Of a stretch of 64,000 nt of DNA, positions 34,695-45,500 are shown piece after piece. The stretch lies in assembly GCF_018398875.1 (NCBI RefSeq), contig NZ_JAGWDK010000020.1:62001-126000 (forward strand), given 5' to 3'. Origin of the DNA: Bradyrhizobium sp. sGM-13. Its GTDB lineage: Bacteria > Pseudomonadota > Alphaproteobacteria > Rhizobiales > Xanthobacteraceae. Positions within the stretch are counted from its first letter, which is position 1, and each line of letters opens with the position of its first letter. Below the pieces are notes generated by a model, which worked only from the letters and a program-made list of their open reading frames with translations, searched no databases and was not told the DNA's origin. Made by a program: the position numbers and the translations under genes.

Positions 34695-35519
34695 ATGCAT
34701 GTAGTTCGGCCAACCGAAATCGCGCAGGCCGCGCCCGATGCGGCCGCGCCCTTGTTCGAACTGGACCAGGTGGAGTTCGCTGTGGCGGGCCGCGCGCTGC
34801 TCGAACCGCTCACTCTCTCGCTTCCCGCGCGCAGCGTCGTCGGCCTGATCGGGCACAACGGCTCCGGCAAATCGACTTTGCTGAAGTTGCTGGCGCGGCA
34901 GCAGCCAAGCTCATCCGGCACGATCCGGTTCGAAGGCCGCGCTTTACGCGAATGGAGCGATCGGGAGTACGCCCGCAAGGTCGCCTATCTGCCGCAGCAG
35001 ACGCCGCCAGCCGCCGGCATGCTGGTGAAGGAGTTGGTCGCGCTCGGGCGCTATCCCTGGCACGGCGCGCTGGGCCGGTTCGGCGACACCGACCGCGACA
35101 AGGTTGCGGAAGCCATGGCGCTGACCCACATCGAGCCGTTTGCGGACCGGCTGGTCGATACATTGTCAGGCGGCGAGCGCCAGCGGGTCTGGATCGCCAT
35201 GCTGGTTGCGCAGGATGCCGAATGCCTGCTGCTCGACGAGCCGACTTCGGCGCTCGACATTGCCCATCAGATCGAAGTGCTGTCGCTGGTGAAGCGGCTC
35301 GCGCGGGAGCGCAATCTCGGCGTGGTCGTCGTGCTCCATGATGTCAACATGGCAGCACGCTTCTGCAACGAGATCATCGCCCTGCACTCGGGCAAGCTGA
35401 TTTCGCGCGGCGCGCCGGATAAGATCATGACGCCTACCGAACTCGAAACCATCTACGGCATTCCGATGGCGGTGATGCCGTCTCCGGATCACAGCCATCT
35501 CATCAGCTTCGCACCGTGA
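34695..35519 (+). CDS. fhuC: Iron-hydroxamate ABC importer ATPase (FhuC-like)
   Basis: About 274 residues from ATG 34695 (MHVVRPTEIAQ); the frame is open upstream but overlaps the SIP gene. Walker A is GHNGSGKSTLLKLL, the signature LSGGERQRVWIAML, and Walker B CLLLDEPTSALDIAHQ. EWSDREYARKVAYLPQ is typical of FhuC/FecE ATPases. It powers uptake through the double-length FhuB encoded on the opposite strand 13 bases away. The convergent layout of fhuC against fhuB is unusual, as these genes normally share one operon. Confidence 0.88.
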   Translation: MHVVRPTEIAQAAPDAAAPLFELDQVEFAVAGRALLEPLTLSLPARSVVGLIGHNGSGKSTLLKLLARQQPSSSGTIRFEGRALREWSDREYARKVAYLPQQTPPAAGMLVKELVALGRYPWHGALGRFGDTDRDKVAEAMALTHIEPFADRLVDTLSGGERQRVWIAMLVAQDAECLLLDEPTSALDIAHQIEVLSLVKRLARERNLGVVVVLHDVNMAARFCNEIIALHSGKLISRGAPDKIMTPTELETIYGIPMAVMPSPDHSHLISFAP

Positions 35520-35532
35520 GCACTTCACCGTC

Positions 35533-37539
35533 TCATCCGCGCTGCGGTCGCAACAGCCAGAGCAGATAGGGCCCGGCGAGCATCATCGCGAAGATGCCGG
35601 CCGGCATCTGGAACGGAAATATCACCATTCGCCCGGCCCAATCGGCTGTTACCATCAGGATGGCTCCAATCAGCGCGGCCAGCGCCGTCTGATGGAGCGC
35701 GCGCTGCGCCCCCATCATCCGCGCCATATGCGGCGCGATGAAACCGACCAGGCTCAGTAGCCCGACCATCAGCGTCGCGGTCGCCGTCAACAATGCGGTC
35801 AGCAGCATGATGATGATGCGGCTTCTCGCCATCGATACGCCTACCGAACGCGAGGCCGCCGAGCCGAGCGGCAGAATGTCCAGCCAGCGTGATAGCATCG
35901 GTACCATGATCAGCAGAAGGAGCGCTGCGGCGGCAAGCACCGAGGCCTCGGCCGGACTGATCTGATAGAGCGATCCGGTCAGCAACGACAGCAGCATGCC
36001 GATGCGCGGATCGCCGGTCGCCAAGGCCATGGCGATGATCGCGCCGAATGCCGCGCTCATGGCGACACCAGCCAGCAGCACACGCTCCGGACTGAATTCG
36101 GACCGCCGGCTGAACAGCAGAACCAGCCCGAGCACGATGAACGCTCCGATCCCGCCGCCTGCAATCTGCGCCACGCGGGTGTGGGAGGGAAGGAGATAGA
36201 GAAGAACGATCATACCCATCGCGGCGCCGTAGCTGATCCCCATCACCTCCGGAGCCGCCATCGGATTTCCGGTCATGCGTTGCAGCAGCGTGCCAGCCAC
36301 CGCCAGCGTGGCCCCCGCGGCCAACGCCGACACCACGCGCGGCCAGCGCCACGGCAGGAATTCCTGGATGCCGGCGAGACCACTCCAGCTCCAGCCCTCG
36401 GCGCCGACCCCAACTGCGAGTGCGACCCAGACCACGAACAGCAGCAAGGCCAGACCAAACAGGATCACCCGCCACGGATGATCAAGACGTGGTGGAACGG
36501 ATGGTGTGAGGTTTCCGACTGGAGCTGCGGACCGTAGCCGCGGCAACAGCACCAGCAACATGGGCGCGCCGATCAAGGCCGTGGCTGCGCCGGCCGGCAT
36601 CTCGCGATAGCCCGGAGGAATCAGCAGCACAAGCTCGTCTGCCAGCCACAGCAAGCCAGCGCCGCAGAGCGGCGCCCAGATCAGCCGATCGCGGAAACGC
36701 CGCGCGCCTGCAAGCATGGCGAGAGCTGGTGCGGTCAGACCGACAAAGCCCAACACGCCGACGACGCTGACCACCGAAGCGCTGAGAGCGATCGCAATGC
36801 CAAGCGCGCAGACCCGCGCGCCTGTCAATCCGAGGCCGAGATTGCGCGCGGTCTCGTCGTCGAAGCCGAGCAAAGTCAGCGGGCGGACCATCGCCGCGAT
36901 CAGCACGAACGAAATCAGAAACCGCGGCGCCAGGAACGCCGCATTGCTCCAGTCCTGCTGGTTGAGATAGCCCGCGCCCCAGATGAACAGGCCGATCAGG
37001 TAGTCATGGTTTAGCAACACCAAGGCTTGGGTCGTCACAGCGCAATAGTAGCCAACGATCAAGCCGGCCAGCACCAGCACGACCGGCGATAGCGCACGTT
37101 TCCAGGTGAGGCCGAACACGAACAGGAACGCCGCGAATCCGCCGACCAGAGCAATCCACTCGCGGCCCAAAGCAAGCAGCGACGGCGCCCACAACGTCGT
37201 CACCGCCAGCGCAAGATAGGCGCCGTTCGAGATGCCGAGCGTGGTCGGTTCGGCCAGCGGATTGCGCAGCACCTGCTGACAGACGGCGCCTGCAAGGCCC
37301 AATGCTGCGCCGGCCAATAGCGCCACCGCAATTCGCGGAAAGACGGTATAATGCACGAGCATCTGCTGCGGATCGTTGATTTCAGGACGCCACAGCACCG
37401 GCAACCACGCGTTAGCAGGCAGATATCCCGACAGATGCCGAAAGGTCAGCGCCGCCGCCGCCGCAAACAATACGCCGATCAGTATCGCAGGATGCATCTC
37501 GATCCCGGATCGGGCGGGCAGCGCGTCAACCTTGCTCAT
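35533..37539 (-). CDS. fhuB: Iron-hydroxamate ABC importer permease, double length (FhuB-like)
   Basis: About 668 residues from ATG 37539 (MSKVDALPARSGIEMHP). Two FecCD-type permease halves lie in tandem, each with about ten hydrophobic segments: the first includes AVCQQVLRNPLAEPTTLGISNGA, the second TLLQRMTGNPMAAPEVMGISYGA. The repeated NPLAxPxxLGIS motif marks the family. FhuB forms the whole membrane channel alone, with FhuC below and FhuD outside. The start overlaps the end of the FhuD-like gene by 14 bases, so the two are translationally coupled. Confidence 0.92.
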   Translation of the reverse strand: MSKVDALPARSGIEMHPAILIGVLFAAAAALTFRHLSGYLPANAWLPVLWRPEINDPQQMLVHYTVFPRIAVALLAGAALGLAGAVCQQVLRNPLAEPTTLGISNGAYLALAVTTLWAPSLLALGREWIALVGGFAAFLFVFGLTWKRALSPVVLVLAGLIVGYYCAVTTQALVLLNHDYLIGLFIWGAGYLNQQDWSNAAFLAPRFLISFVLIAAMVRPLTLLGFDDETARNLGLGLTGARVCALGIAIALSASVVSVVGVLGFVGLTAPALAMLAGARRFRDRLIWAPLCGAGLLWLADELVLLIPPGYREMPAGAATALIGAPMLLVLLPRLRSAAPVGNLTPSVPPRLDHPWRVILFGLALLLFVVWVALAVGVGAEGWSWSGLAGIQEFLPWRWPRVVSALAAGATLAVAGTLLQRMTGNPMAAPEVMGISYGAAMGMIVLLYLLPSHTRVAQIAGGGIGAFIVLGLVLLFSRRSEFSPERVLLAGVAMSAAFGAIIAMALATGDPRIGMLLSLLTGSLYQISPAEASVLAAAALLLLIMVPMLSRWLDILPLGSAASRSVGVSMARSRIIIMLLTALLTATATLMVGLLSLVGFIAPHMARMMGAQRALHQTALAALIGAILMVTADWAGRMVIFPFQMPAGIFAMMLAGPYLLWLLRPQRG

Positions 37540-38461
37540 TTTTTTCCTGCGGCAAACGTTCGGCGAGAAGGCGTGCGAAGCGTTCGGCCGCCGGCACGCC
37601 GCCATAGAAGAATTGATTTCCCAGCACCGTCAGCCGCCCCGAGCGGAGGAACGGCAAGGTCCGCAGCACCGGGCTTGCGTTGAGCAAGGCTTCAATATCG
37701 GCAACCCGCGAACTCATCAGAACCAGCCGCGCATCCGGAACCGCAGCGAGCACTTCAAGGCCAACGCTGGTATGTCCCCACGGACCGCTCTGGCCGGTCC
37801 AGGCATTCTTCAACCCGAACTGACTAAGGACTTCCTGGTAAAGGCTGTTCGGCCCGAACACGAGCGCACGGTTGCGCGCGATTTCGCTGACAAGATACAG
37901 CGGCTTGTCGTTGCGACCGCGAAGCTGATCACGGTAACGGGTCATGGCGGCATCGAAGCGCGCCAGATAGGTCTCGCATGCGGCTTGCACGCCGAGACGC
38001 TGCGCCAGCTCCATCGTCGAACTGCGCGCTGTTTCAAGCGGATGGCGGTCGGGCTTGAAAATCGTGAAGACTTCGACCGGGGCAATCAGCTTGAGCCGGG
38101 GTATTGCGGCCGTGATACTGGGATCGATGATGATAATATCAGGCGCGAAACTCTGCAGCAGTTCGAGATTTGGCTCCGAACGCAGGCCGATTTCCTGAAC
38201 GCTTGACGGGACAGCCGGCTCGACGACCAGCCGGCTGTAACGCTCGATCTCCGGCACAACCAGCGGCACGACGCCGAGCGCCAGTATCGTCTGCGCGCAG
38301 GCCCAGCCGAGCGCGGCGATGCGGGGGCCTCCTTGCGGTGCGGCGGCTTGCGCGAGCGCCATCGGCCAGCCGCCTGCAAGCACCCCGCCGCCGATGCCCG
38401 CGCCCGCTGCGAGAAGCGCACGGCGAGACAGCTTGTAGTCGGAGCGTGAATTCTTCCTCAT
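37526..38461 (-). CDS. fhuD: Iron-hydroxamate ABC substrate-binding protein (FhuD-like)
   Basis: A 311-residue periplasmic type-III binding protein with a Tat-like signal (KLSRRALLAAGAGIGGG ... MALAQA). The body has PRIAALGWACAQTILALGVVPLVV, SFAPDIIIIDPSIT and the long backbone helix, and ends with GVPAAERFARLLAERL. It binds the returning ferric hydroxamate and hands it to FhuB. It follows the esterase gene by 76 bases, with a palindrome in the gap, and overlaps fhuB. The same-strand location downstream of the NRPS genes links uptake to synthesis. Confidence 0.88.
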   Translation of the reverse strand: MRKNSRSDYKLSRRALLAAGAGIGGGVLAGGWPMALAQAAAPQGGPRIAALGWACAQTILALGVVPLVVPEIERYSRLVVEPAVPSSVQEIGLRSEPNLELLQSFAPDIIIIDPSITAAIPRLKLIAPVEVFTIFKPDRHPLETARSSTMELAQRLGVQAACETYLARFDAAMTRYRDQLRGRNDKPLYLVSEIARNRALVFGPNSLYQEVLSQFGLKNAWTGQSGPWGHTSVGLEVLAAVPDARLVLMSSRVADIEALLNASPVLRTLPFLRSGRLTVLGNQFFYGGVPAAERFARLLAERLPQEKNEQG

Positions 38462-38510
38462 GGGGTGCGGCTCGGGAACGGCTTGCGGCGAGGCTGCGAG
38501 AGACGGGAGT

Positions 38511-38527
38511 TATGACATAGCGTCATA
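38511..38527. promoter_or_regulatory. Palindrome upstream of the FhuD-like gene
   Basis: tatgac-atagc-gtcata lies 50-66 bases upstream of the FhuD-like start, inside the 76-base gap after the esterase gene. The sequence tcatatgc repeats nearby. It may be an operator for a separate fhuDB promoter; it is not an obvious Irr or Fur site. Confidence 0.3.
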
Positions 38528-38537
38528 TGCCATACCT

Positions 38538-39542
38538 TCATATGCTCTGTCTTTCCATGCCCGGCCACCGCCTTTCGCCTGCGGCGCGAAACGCGCCGGC
38601 CAGCGCCTGCCCGATCGCCGCCCGCGCCTGCAGGGCATCGGCCACGACATTGCCCATGCGCAGAAACTCGTGGATCATGCCCGGATAGATCTGCAGGTCG
38701 ACGGGAACGTCGGCGGCGCAGAGTCTTGCTGCGTAGTCGCGCCCTTCGTCCACCAGGGGATCGTATTCGGCAAGCACGATGAGCGCCGGTGGCAGCCCCG
38801 AGAGATCTTCCGCAGCCAGCGGCGCAAACCGCCAGTCGTCACGGTCTGAATCGTCGCGGAGATACTGCCGGAAGAACCAGTCGATAGTGCTGAGTTCCAG
38901 GAGATAACCGGAGCCGTATCGTTCGTAGGAATTAGACGTTTGCCGGGAGCTCAGACCGGGATAGGCGAGCACCTGGAGGACAGGCTGCGGCAGGTTTCGG
39001 TTCGCCCTTGCTTCGATGGCGAGCGCCGCGGCGAGCGTGCCGCCAGCGCTATCGCCGCCAACGGCGACGCGATCGGCATCCAACCCCGCAGCAGGTCCCT
39101 CGCGGCCGATCCAGGCCAGCGCATCGACCGCATCCTTGAACGCGGTCGGAAACTTGTGCTCCGGCGCAAGCCGATAGCCAACCGACAGCACGGCCGCGCC
39201 GCTGTCTTCGGCGAGACCGCGGCACAATGGCTGATGTGAGTCCAGACTTCCGACGACAAAGCCGCCGCCGTGCATGTAAAGAAGGACCGGCGCCGGATTG
39301 CGACGGCTCGGCTCCTCTTTGGCGTAGAGCCGCGCGTCGATCGTGGCTCCATCGCGCGTCGGGAGCGCGAGTTGACGCTCATACGCGAGCGCCGGCGGAT
39401 CGAGATCGAGCAACGACGAGGATGCATCGAAATCAGCGCGTGCCTGTACGGCCGTCAATTTCGGAAACGGAATGCGTGATCCGCTTTCGGTGCCAACCTG
39501 CACCATCTCGAGCAGTGCGGCGATATCGGGATCAAGGCTCAT
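38538..39542 (-). CDS. HSL-family alpha/beta-hydrolase (esterase)
   Basis: About 334 residues from ATG 39542 (MSLDPDIAALL), with ggag 11 bases upstream; a GTG at 39554 overlapping the NRPS stop is the alternative. Hormone-sensitive-lipase motifs are present: oxyanion-hole HGGGFVVGSL, nucleophile GDSAGG, and late EYDPLVDEG (Asp) and GMIHEFL (His). No signal peptide is seen, so it acts in the cytoplasm. The position directly after the TE-containing NRPS gene suggests a role in siderophore processing: ester hydrolysis of an imported ferric siderophore, or editing or release during synthesis. Confidence 0.85.
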   Translation of the reverse strand: MSLDPDIAALLEMVQVGTESGSRIPFPKLTAVQARADFDASSSLLDLDPPALAYERQLALPTRDGATIDARLYAKEEPSRRNPAPVLLYMHGGGFVVGSLDSHQPLCRGLAEDSGAAVLSVGYRLAPEHKFPTAFKDAVDALAWIGREGPAAGLDADRVAVGGDSAGGTLAAALAIEARANRNLPQPVLQVLAYPGLSSRQTSNSYERYGSGYLLELSTIDWFFRQYLRDDSDRDDWRFAPLAAEDLSGLPPALIVLAEYDPLVDEGRDYAARLCAADVPVDLQIYPGMIHEFLRMGNVVADALQARAAIGQALAGAFRAAGERRWPGMERQSI

Positions 39543-39550
39543 GCGAATGT

Positions 39551-42500
39551 TCACTCCGCCGGTTCCGGCACCGTGTCCTGCGACGCCGCGGACGCCGTCT
39601 CCGGCACGAGCAGCCCGCAGATCTCGTCGAGCAAGCCGGCATCCCTCAGGATCGTGAAGTGGTTGTCTCCGACGACGCCGCGGTCAATGGCATCAGGCAG
39701 TTGCATCTCCAACCGATCGCGCTGCGTCAGGCGGCCCGGCGTCCACCAGCACAATGGCCTGGTTGCAAGACGGCGCGGCGGCGCGGCATTCTGCGTCAGG
39801 CTCTTGAGGTGCCGGCCTACTGCGAAGGCTGCTGACAGGTCGTCGACGCCGAGCAGTGTGTCGTCCGTCGATGCTCCCTCCCCCAATATCCGTGCGACCA
39901 GACGCCGGACGCTCTCGGATGTCTCCGGCATGCCTGCGGCCTTCGCTTCCTCCACATGCGAGCTGATACGAACGGCTGCGGCATGCGGAAGGACGGCCGA
40001 CAGCAATCCCGCGAGATCATCGGCCCAGTGGGCTGCTGCTGCCTGCCGCTCCGATCCGCCGTGCTGCCGCAGCACAAAACTGTCGACCATCAGGAGACAA
40101 TCGACGCGTTCACCGCACCGTTCGAGTTCGGCTGCAACAAGCGTGACGAGTAGGCCTCCGAGCGACCAGCCGATCAAACTATAGGGACCGTTTGGCTGAA
40201 GCTGCCTGATCTCGCTCGCATAGTCCGCCGCCATCGCGTCGAGCGACCGATCGCTCCACGAACTGTCGACCAGCATTCTGGACTGCAGCCCGATCACCTG
40301 TCGCCGTCCTTCGAGGCGGCGCGCCAGCGGCCCATAATCGAAAACAGTGCCGAAGCCACCATGTACAGAGAATACCGGATGCGCTCCGTGAACCGCGGCA
40401 TTCAGCGGCAGCAGCGCTGTCGGCGGCGGCGCAGCGGCGGGCGCCGGGGAAGCATTGTCCGCGAGCAGCGCGCGGATCGTGGGCTTCTGCAGGAGATCGC
40501 GCAGCTTGATCTCGATGCCAAACGTCTTGTCCTGCCGCAGCCGGGCCACGACCTTCAGGCTGAGAATCGAATTGCCGCCGAGCTCGAAGAAATTATCGGT
40601 GACGCCGACCTGCGGCAGCTTGAGAATGTCGGCCCACAGCCGCGCCATCGCCGTTTCGGCCGGCCCTTGCGGCGCAACGAAGCTTCGCCCAGCCGAGTCG
40701 GGAGCCGGCAGCGCGCGCCGGTCAACCTTGCCGCTCGACAACACCGGCAGCCGCTCAAGCACCATGATCCGCGCCGGCACCATATAAACAGGCAAGGTGT
40801 GCTTCAGGAATGAGGTCAATCTGCCGACCAGAGCCTCGGCAGCGTCTCCCGCTGCGTTCATTGCCGCCTTCGGCGCGACATAGGCCACGAGTTGGTTTCC
40901 GGCTGCGCCCGCTAGCGCCACTACGGCGGCCTGTTCGATCTCCTCGTGACGAAGCAGAGAGGTCTGGATCTCTCCAAGCTCGATCCGGAAGCCGTTGACC
41001 TTGACCTGGTCGTCGCTGCGGCCGAGATATTCGACGGTACCGTCCTCGCGCCAACGCGCCAGGTCACCGGTCCGGTATAGCCGCCCGCCCGGCACCGCGG
41101 AGAATGGATCGGGCACGAAACGCTCGGCAGTCATGCCGGCCTTGCCGTGATAGCCGCGCGCCAGTCCGAAGCCGCCAAGATAGAGCTCGCCCGCGACACC
41201 GGCGGGAATGATATTGAGCGAACTATCGAGGATGTAGGCGCGGCGGTCACCGACCGGCAGACCGATCGGTGCATAAGGCGTCTCGCATTCGCCAGTGCCA
41301 TCGACCTTCCAGACCAGCGGCGTAACGACGGTTTCGGTCGGACCGTAACCGTTGATCAGGATCCGCGGCTTCAGAACGCGCCTGACCTTGTCGAAGCCCG
41401 CTTTCGGCATCGCCTCGCCACCGAACGAGTAGAGCTTGACCGGTGGCGGATTGCCCGCCTGCTCGACCGCCTCCGCGACCTGCTGCAGATAGGCCGGCGG
41501 CAATCCGATATGGCTGACACGATGTGCGTGCAGGTTCTCGACCGTCTGCGCCGGCGTCCACAATTCGGCGTCCCGCATCAAGAGACGCGCGCCGTGCGAC
41601 AACACCGTCAGCCAGCGTTCATGGGCGCCATCGAAGGCCAGCGACAGGAAATGCAGTTCGCACGAGCTCTCGTCGATCTCGTAAAGCCGGCCCGTGACGT
41701 GACAGTGCATCGCGAGCGGCCCATGGGCGACGGCCACGCCCTTTGGCGTTCCTGTCGAGCCGGACGTGTAGATCAGATAAGCGAGGTTCTCGGGATGCAG
41801 CTCCGGTTGCGGCGCATGGTCCGGCCCGGCATCGAAATCAAATGTCGAAAGGGAGATTCTCTCGACACGATCCAAGCCTTCCCGGACATCGAGTTGTCCG
41901 GTTAGCAAGAACGATGTCCCGGCATCGCGCATGACAAAGGCGCGCCGCTCGGCCGGAATCTCCGGATCGAGCGGAACGTAGGCCCCGCCCGCCTTCAGGA
42001 CGGCCAGCAGCGCGACCATAGTAGCCTCGGTTCGCTCGACTACGACACCAACGCGCTGCTCAGGCTTCAGCCCACGACCGATCAGGTGATGGGCAAGACG
42101 GTTGGCTCTGGTATCGAGCGCCCCGAACGAGAGCGCTTTGCCGCCGATGGTAAGCGCCGTCCATTCCGGATGACGCCGCGCGTGGATGCTGATCGACTCG
42201 TGAACCAGCGGCAATGCGACCGCTGATGTCCCATGGCGATTACAGTTTTTGGCGAGCGCGGCGTCGACCGCCGTGACCGGATCGAGACTGCCAAGCAACG
42301 CCGTCCCGTCGCGCGTCAGCGCCTCAAGGAGATGCTCGAACTGCGCCTTGATCCGCCCCGCCTGTGCCGCCGTAAAATGGCTCGGCATATAGGTGTACTC
42401 GACCTGAAGCGTGTCCTCGACGAGTACCGACAGGTCCATCGGATAGTTCGTCACGTCGACATTCCTGAGGCCGCCGAACTGCAGCGAGCCATCGCCCCGG

Positions 42501-45500
42501 TGCATGCTCCGCTCGATCGGATAGTTTTCGAACACGATGATGCTGTCGAACATGGCCTGCCCGGCGCGGCCGGCCCAGCTCTGGATATCGTAGAGCGGCG
42601 TATGCTCGTAATCGCGGAGCGCCGAATTGCGATCCTGAAGCGCCCGCAGCCATTCTCCGACCGTGCTCGCGGACGGTGGCGTTTCAATCACGGGCAGCGT
42701 GTTGATGAACAGCCCGAGCATCTGCTGCGATCCGTCGAGACTGGCCGGGCGGCCGGCAACCGTAACCCCGAACGTCACGGTCTGCTGGCCGGTATAGCGT
42801 AGCAGCAGCAACGCCCATATGCCTTGAATGACGGTATTAATCGTGATCCGCTCACGACGCGCGAATGCTTTCAGCTCCGCGGTCGCCGACTCTCCGAGTC
42901 GCGTGTAGCAGCGCTCGTGGCCGGATGCATCATGGCGGCGAGCACCGAAAGCGTCCGCCAGTTGCGTCGGCTCTTCGAAGCTCTTGAGCTGTTCGTGCCA
43001 GAAACGTTCGGCAGCCTTGGCGTCCTGCGCCAGCAGCCAGGCGATATAGTCGCGGTAACGCGTCGGGTTCGCCGCGGGCGCGCCGCCATAATAGCATTCC
43101 AGCACTTCCCCGACGAACCTTGCCGAACTCCATCCGTCCATCAGGATGTGATGATAGGTCCAGATCAGGCGGTAGAGATCGTCTTCGAGGCGCAGTAGCC
43201 GCACGCGCTGCAACGGCGGTGTCGAGAGATCGAACTCGGCGGCGCGTTCGCCGGCAAGCGCCGCCGCAATCCGATCCTCATTGATGGTTTGCCCGCGCCA
43301 GTCCTCCTGTTCGAACGGCGCGACGGCGTCGCGATAGACGGCTTGCAGCGGAGACCCGGCAAGCTCGCGCCACAGGAATCCGGTCCGAAGCATCTGATGG
43401 TGTGCGGTCATCTCGCGCCATGATCTCCCGAGACGCTCCGCATCAAGTCCGCGGATTTCAACACTGACCTGGTTGATGTAGACGCCGCTGCCGGCATCGC
43501 GCAGGCTGTGGAACAGCATGCCCTGCTGCATCGGCGATAGCGGGTAGACGTCCTCGATGCGGCTCCAGTCGAGATCGAGCCGATCGAGCTGTTCGCTGGT
43601 CAAACTCGAAAGTGAGCCACGCGCCGATGCCGGAGTGTCATTGTTCGGGCTGACGTCGCGGGACAACGCGGCCAGCGCTTCGATCGTCTGGTGCCGGAAG
43701 ACATCGCGCGGCTCGATAGATACGCCTTCGCGGCGGGCGCGGCTCACCATCTGCAGCGAGATGATCGAGTCGCCGCCGAGCTCGAAGAAATTGTCGGTGA
43801 CGCCGATACTGGGTTGGCGCAGCAGATCGGCCCAGATCGCGGCAAGCGCTACTTCGACCGGCGTGCGCGGTGCCACGTGCTCGGTTGATGTCGCAAGCTG
43901 GTCCGAGGCGGGCAGCGCCTTGCGATCGATCTTGCCGTTCGGTGTCAGCGGCAGCCGGTCCAGCACCACGATCCGCACTGGGACCATGTAGTCCGGCAGC
44001 GCCGACGACAGCGCCGTCTTGAGCGTGGCCGCATCCAGCGACGCAGCGCCGTTGACATAGCCGACGAGCTGGCGGGCAGCGCCAATTTCGCGCGCCACCA
44101 CCACCGCCGCGCGCACGCCATCCTGCGCCAAGAGCCGCGCCTCGATCTCGCCGAGCTCGATCCGAAAACCGCGGATCTTCACCTGGTGATCGGCGCGGCC
44201 GATATATTCGATCACCCCGTCGGCGCGCCACCGCGCTATGTCGCCGGTGCGGTACAACCGCGCGCCTGATGTGCCGAACGGATCGGGGATGAAGCGCTCC
44301 GCGCTCAGCGCACCACGCCGCCAGTAGCCGCGCGCAAGGCCTGCGCCGCCGATATAGAGCTCACCCGCGACGCCAACCGGCGCCAGGTTGAGGTCGTTAT
44401 CCAAAATATGCAGCGTGGTGTTGCCGATAGGGCCGCCCAAAACTGGACGGTCGTCCTCGGCATCCAGGCGGTGGCGGGCTGACCACACCGTGGTCTCGGT
44501 CGGGCCGTACAGGTTCCAGACTTCGCCGGCCTGCGCCACCAGCCGCCGCGCCAGATCCGGCGGCAAGGCCTCGCCGCCGCACAGCACGCGACAGCTCGCG
44601 GGGAGCGACGGGCCGTCATGGTCGAGCAGCATCCGCCAGGTGGACGGCGTCGCCTGGATCATGGTGACGCCGTGCTTGACCACCATGGCCTTGAGCCGCG
44701 ACGGATCATGCGCCGCGGCGCGATCGGCCAGCACCACGCATGCCCCGCGCGTGAGTGGCAGCCACAATTCCAGCACCGCGATGTCGAACGACAGCGAGGT
44801 CAGGCCGAGCACGCGATCCTTGGCCGTCATCCCCGGCTGCTCCGCCATCGTCGCCAGAAAGTTCGTCACCGCGTCATGGCGGACCATCACGCCCTTGGGC
44901 AGGCCGGTCGAGCCCGAGGTGTAGATCACATAGGCTAGGCTTTCGGGGTGGACGGCGACGCCGAGATTCGCCGCATCATCGCTCTCGCCACCTCCGTGCT
45001 GCTGCTCGTCGAGCAACCACGCCTCGGCGTCGGTCTCCTCCAGCACGGGCGCAAACTGCTCCAGCAGCGTCCGTTGCGTCAGCACCAGCGCAGCGCCGCT
45101 GTCGCGCAGCATGTGCGCCAGCCGCTCCGCCGGGTAATCCGGATCGAGCGGCAGATAGGCCCCACCCGCCTTCAACACCGCAAGCAGCGCGAACATCATC
45201 TCGACACCGCGGTCGAGCGCCAACCCCACCACCACGTCGGTTCGAACGCCGCGATCGCGCAGCCGCCGCGCCAGCCGATTGGCGCGCGCGTTCAACGCGG
45301 CATAGCTCAATGTCTCATTGCCAAACACCAGCGCAACAGCGTCCGGAGATTGATCGACCTGCGCCTCGAACTGCTCGACAATTCCGCGGCCCGGCGCGGC
45401 GCAGCGCGTGTCGTTTGCCCGGGAGAGCAGCGCATCATCAATGGGATCGCTGGCCGCGATCATGCCGACAGGCCGATCGGCATCGATACTCAACGCCTCC

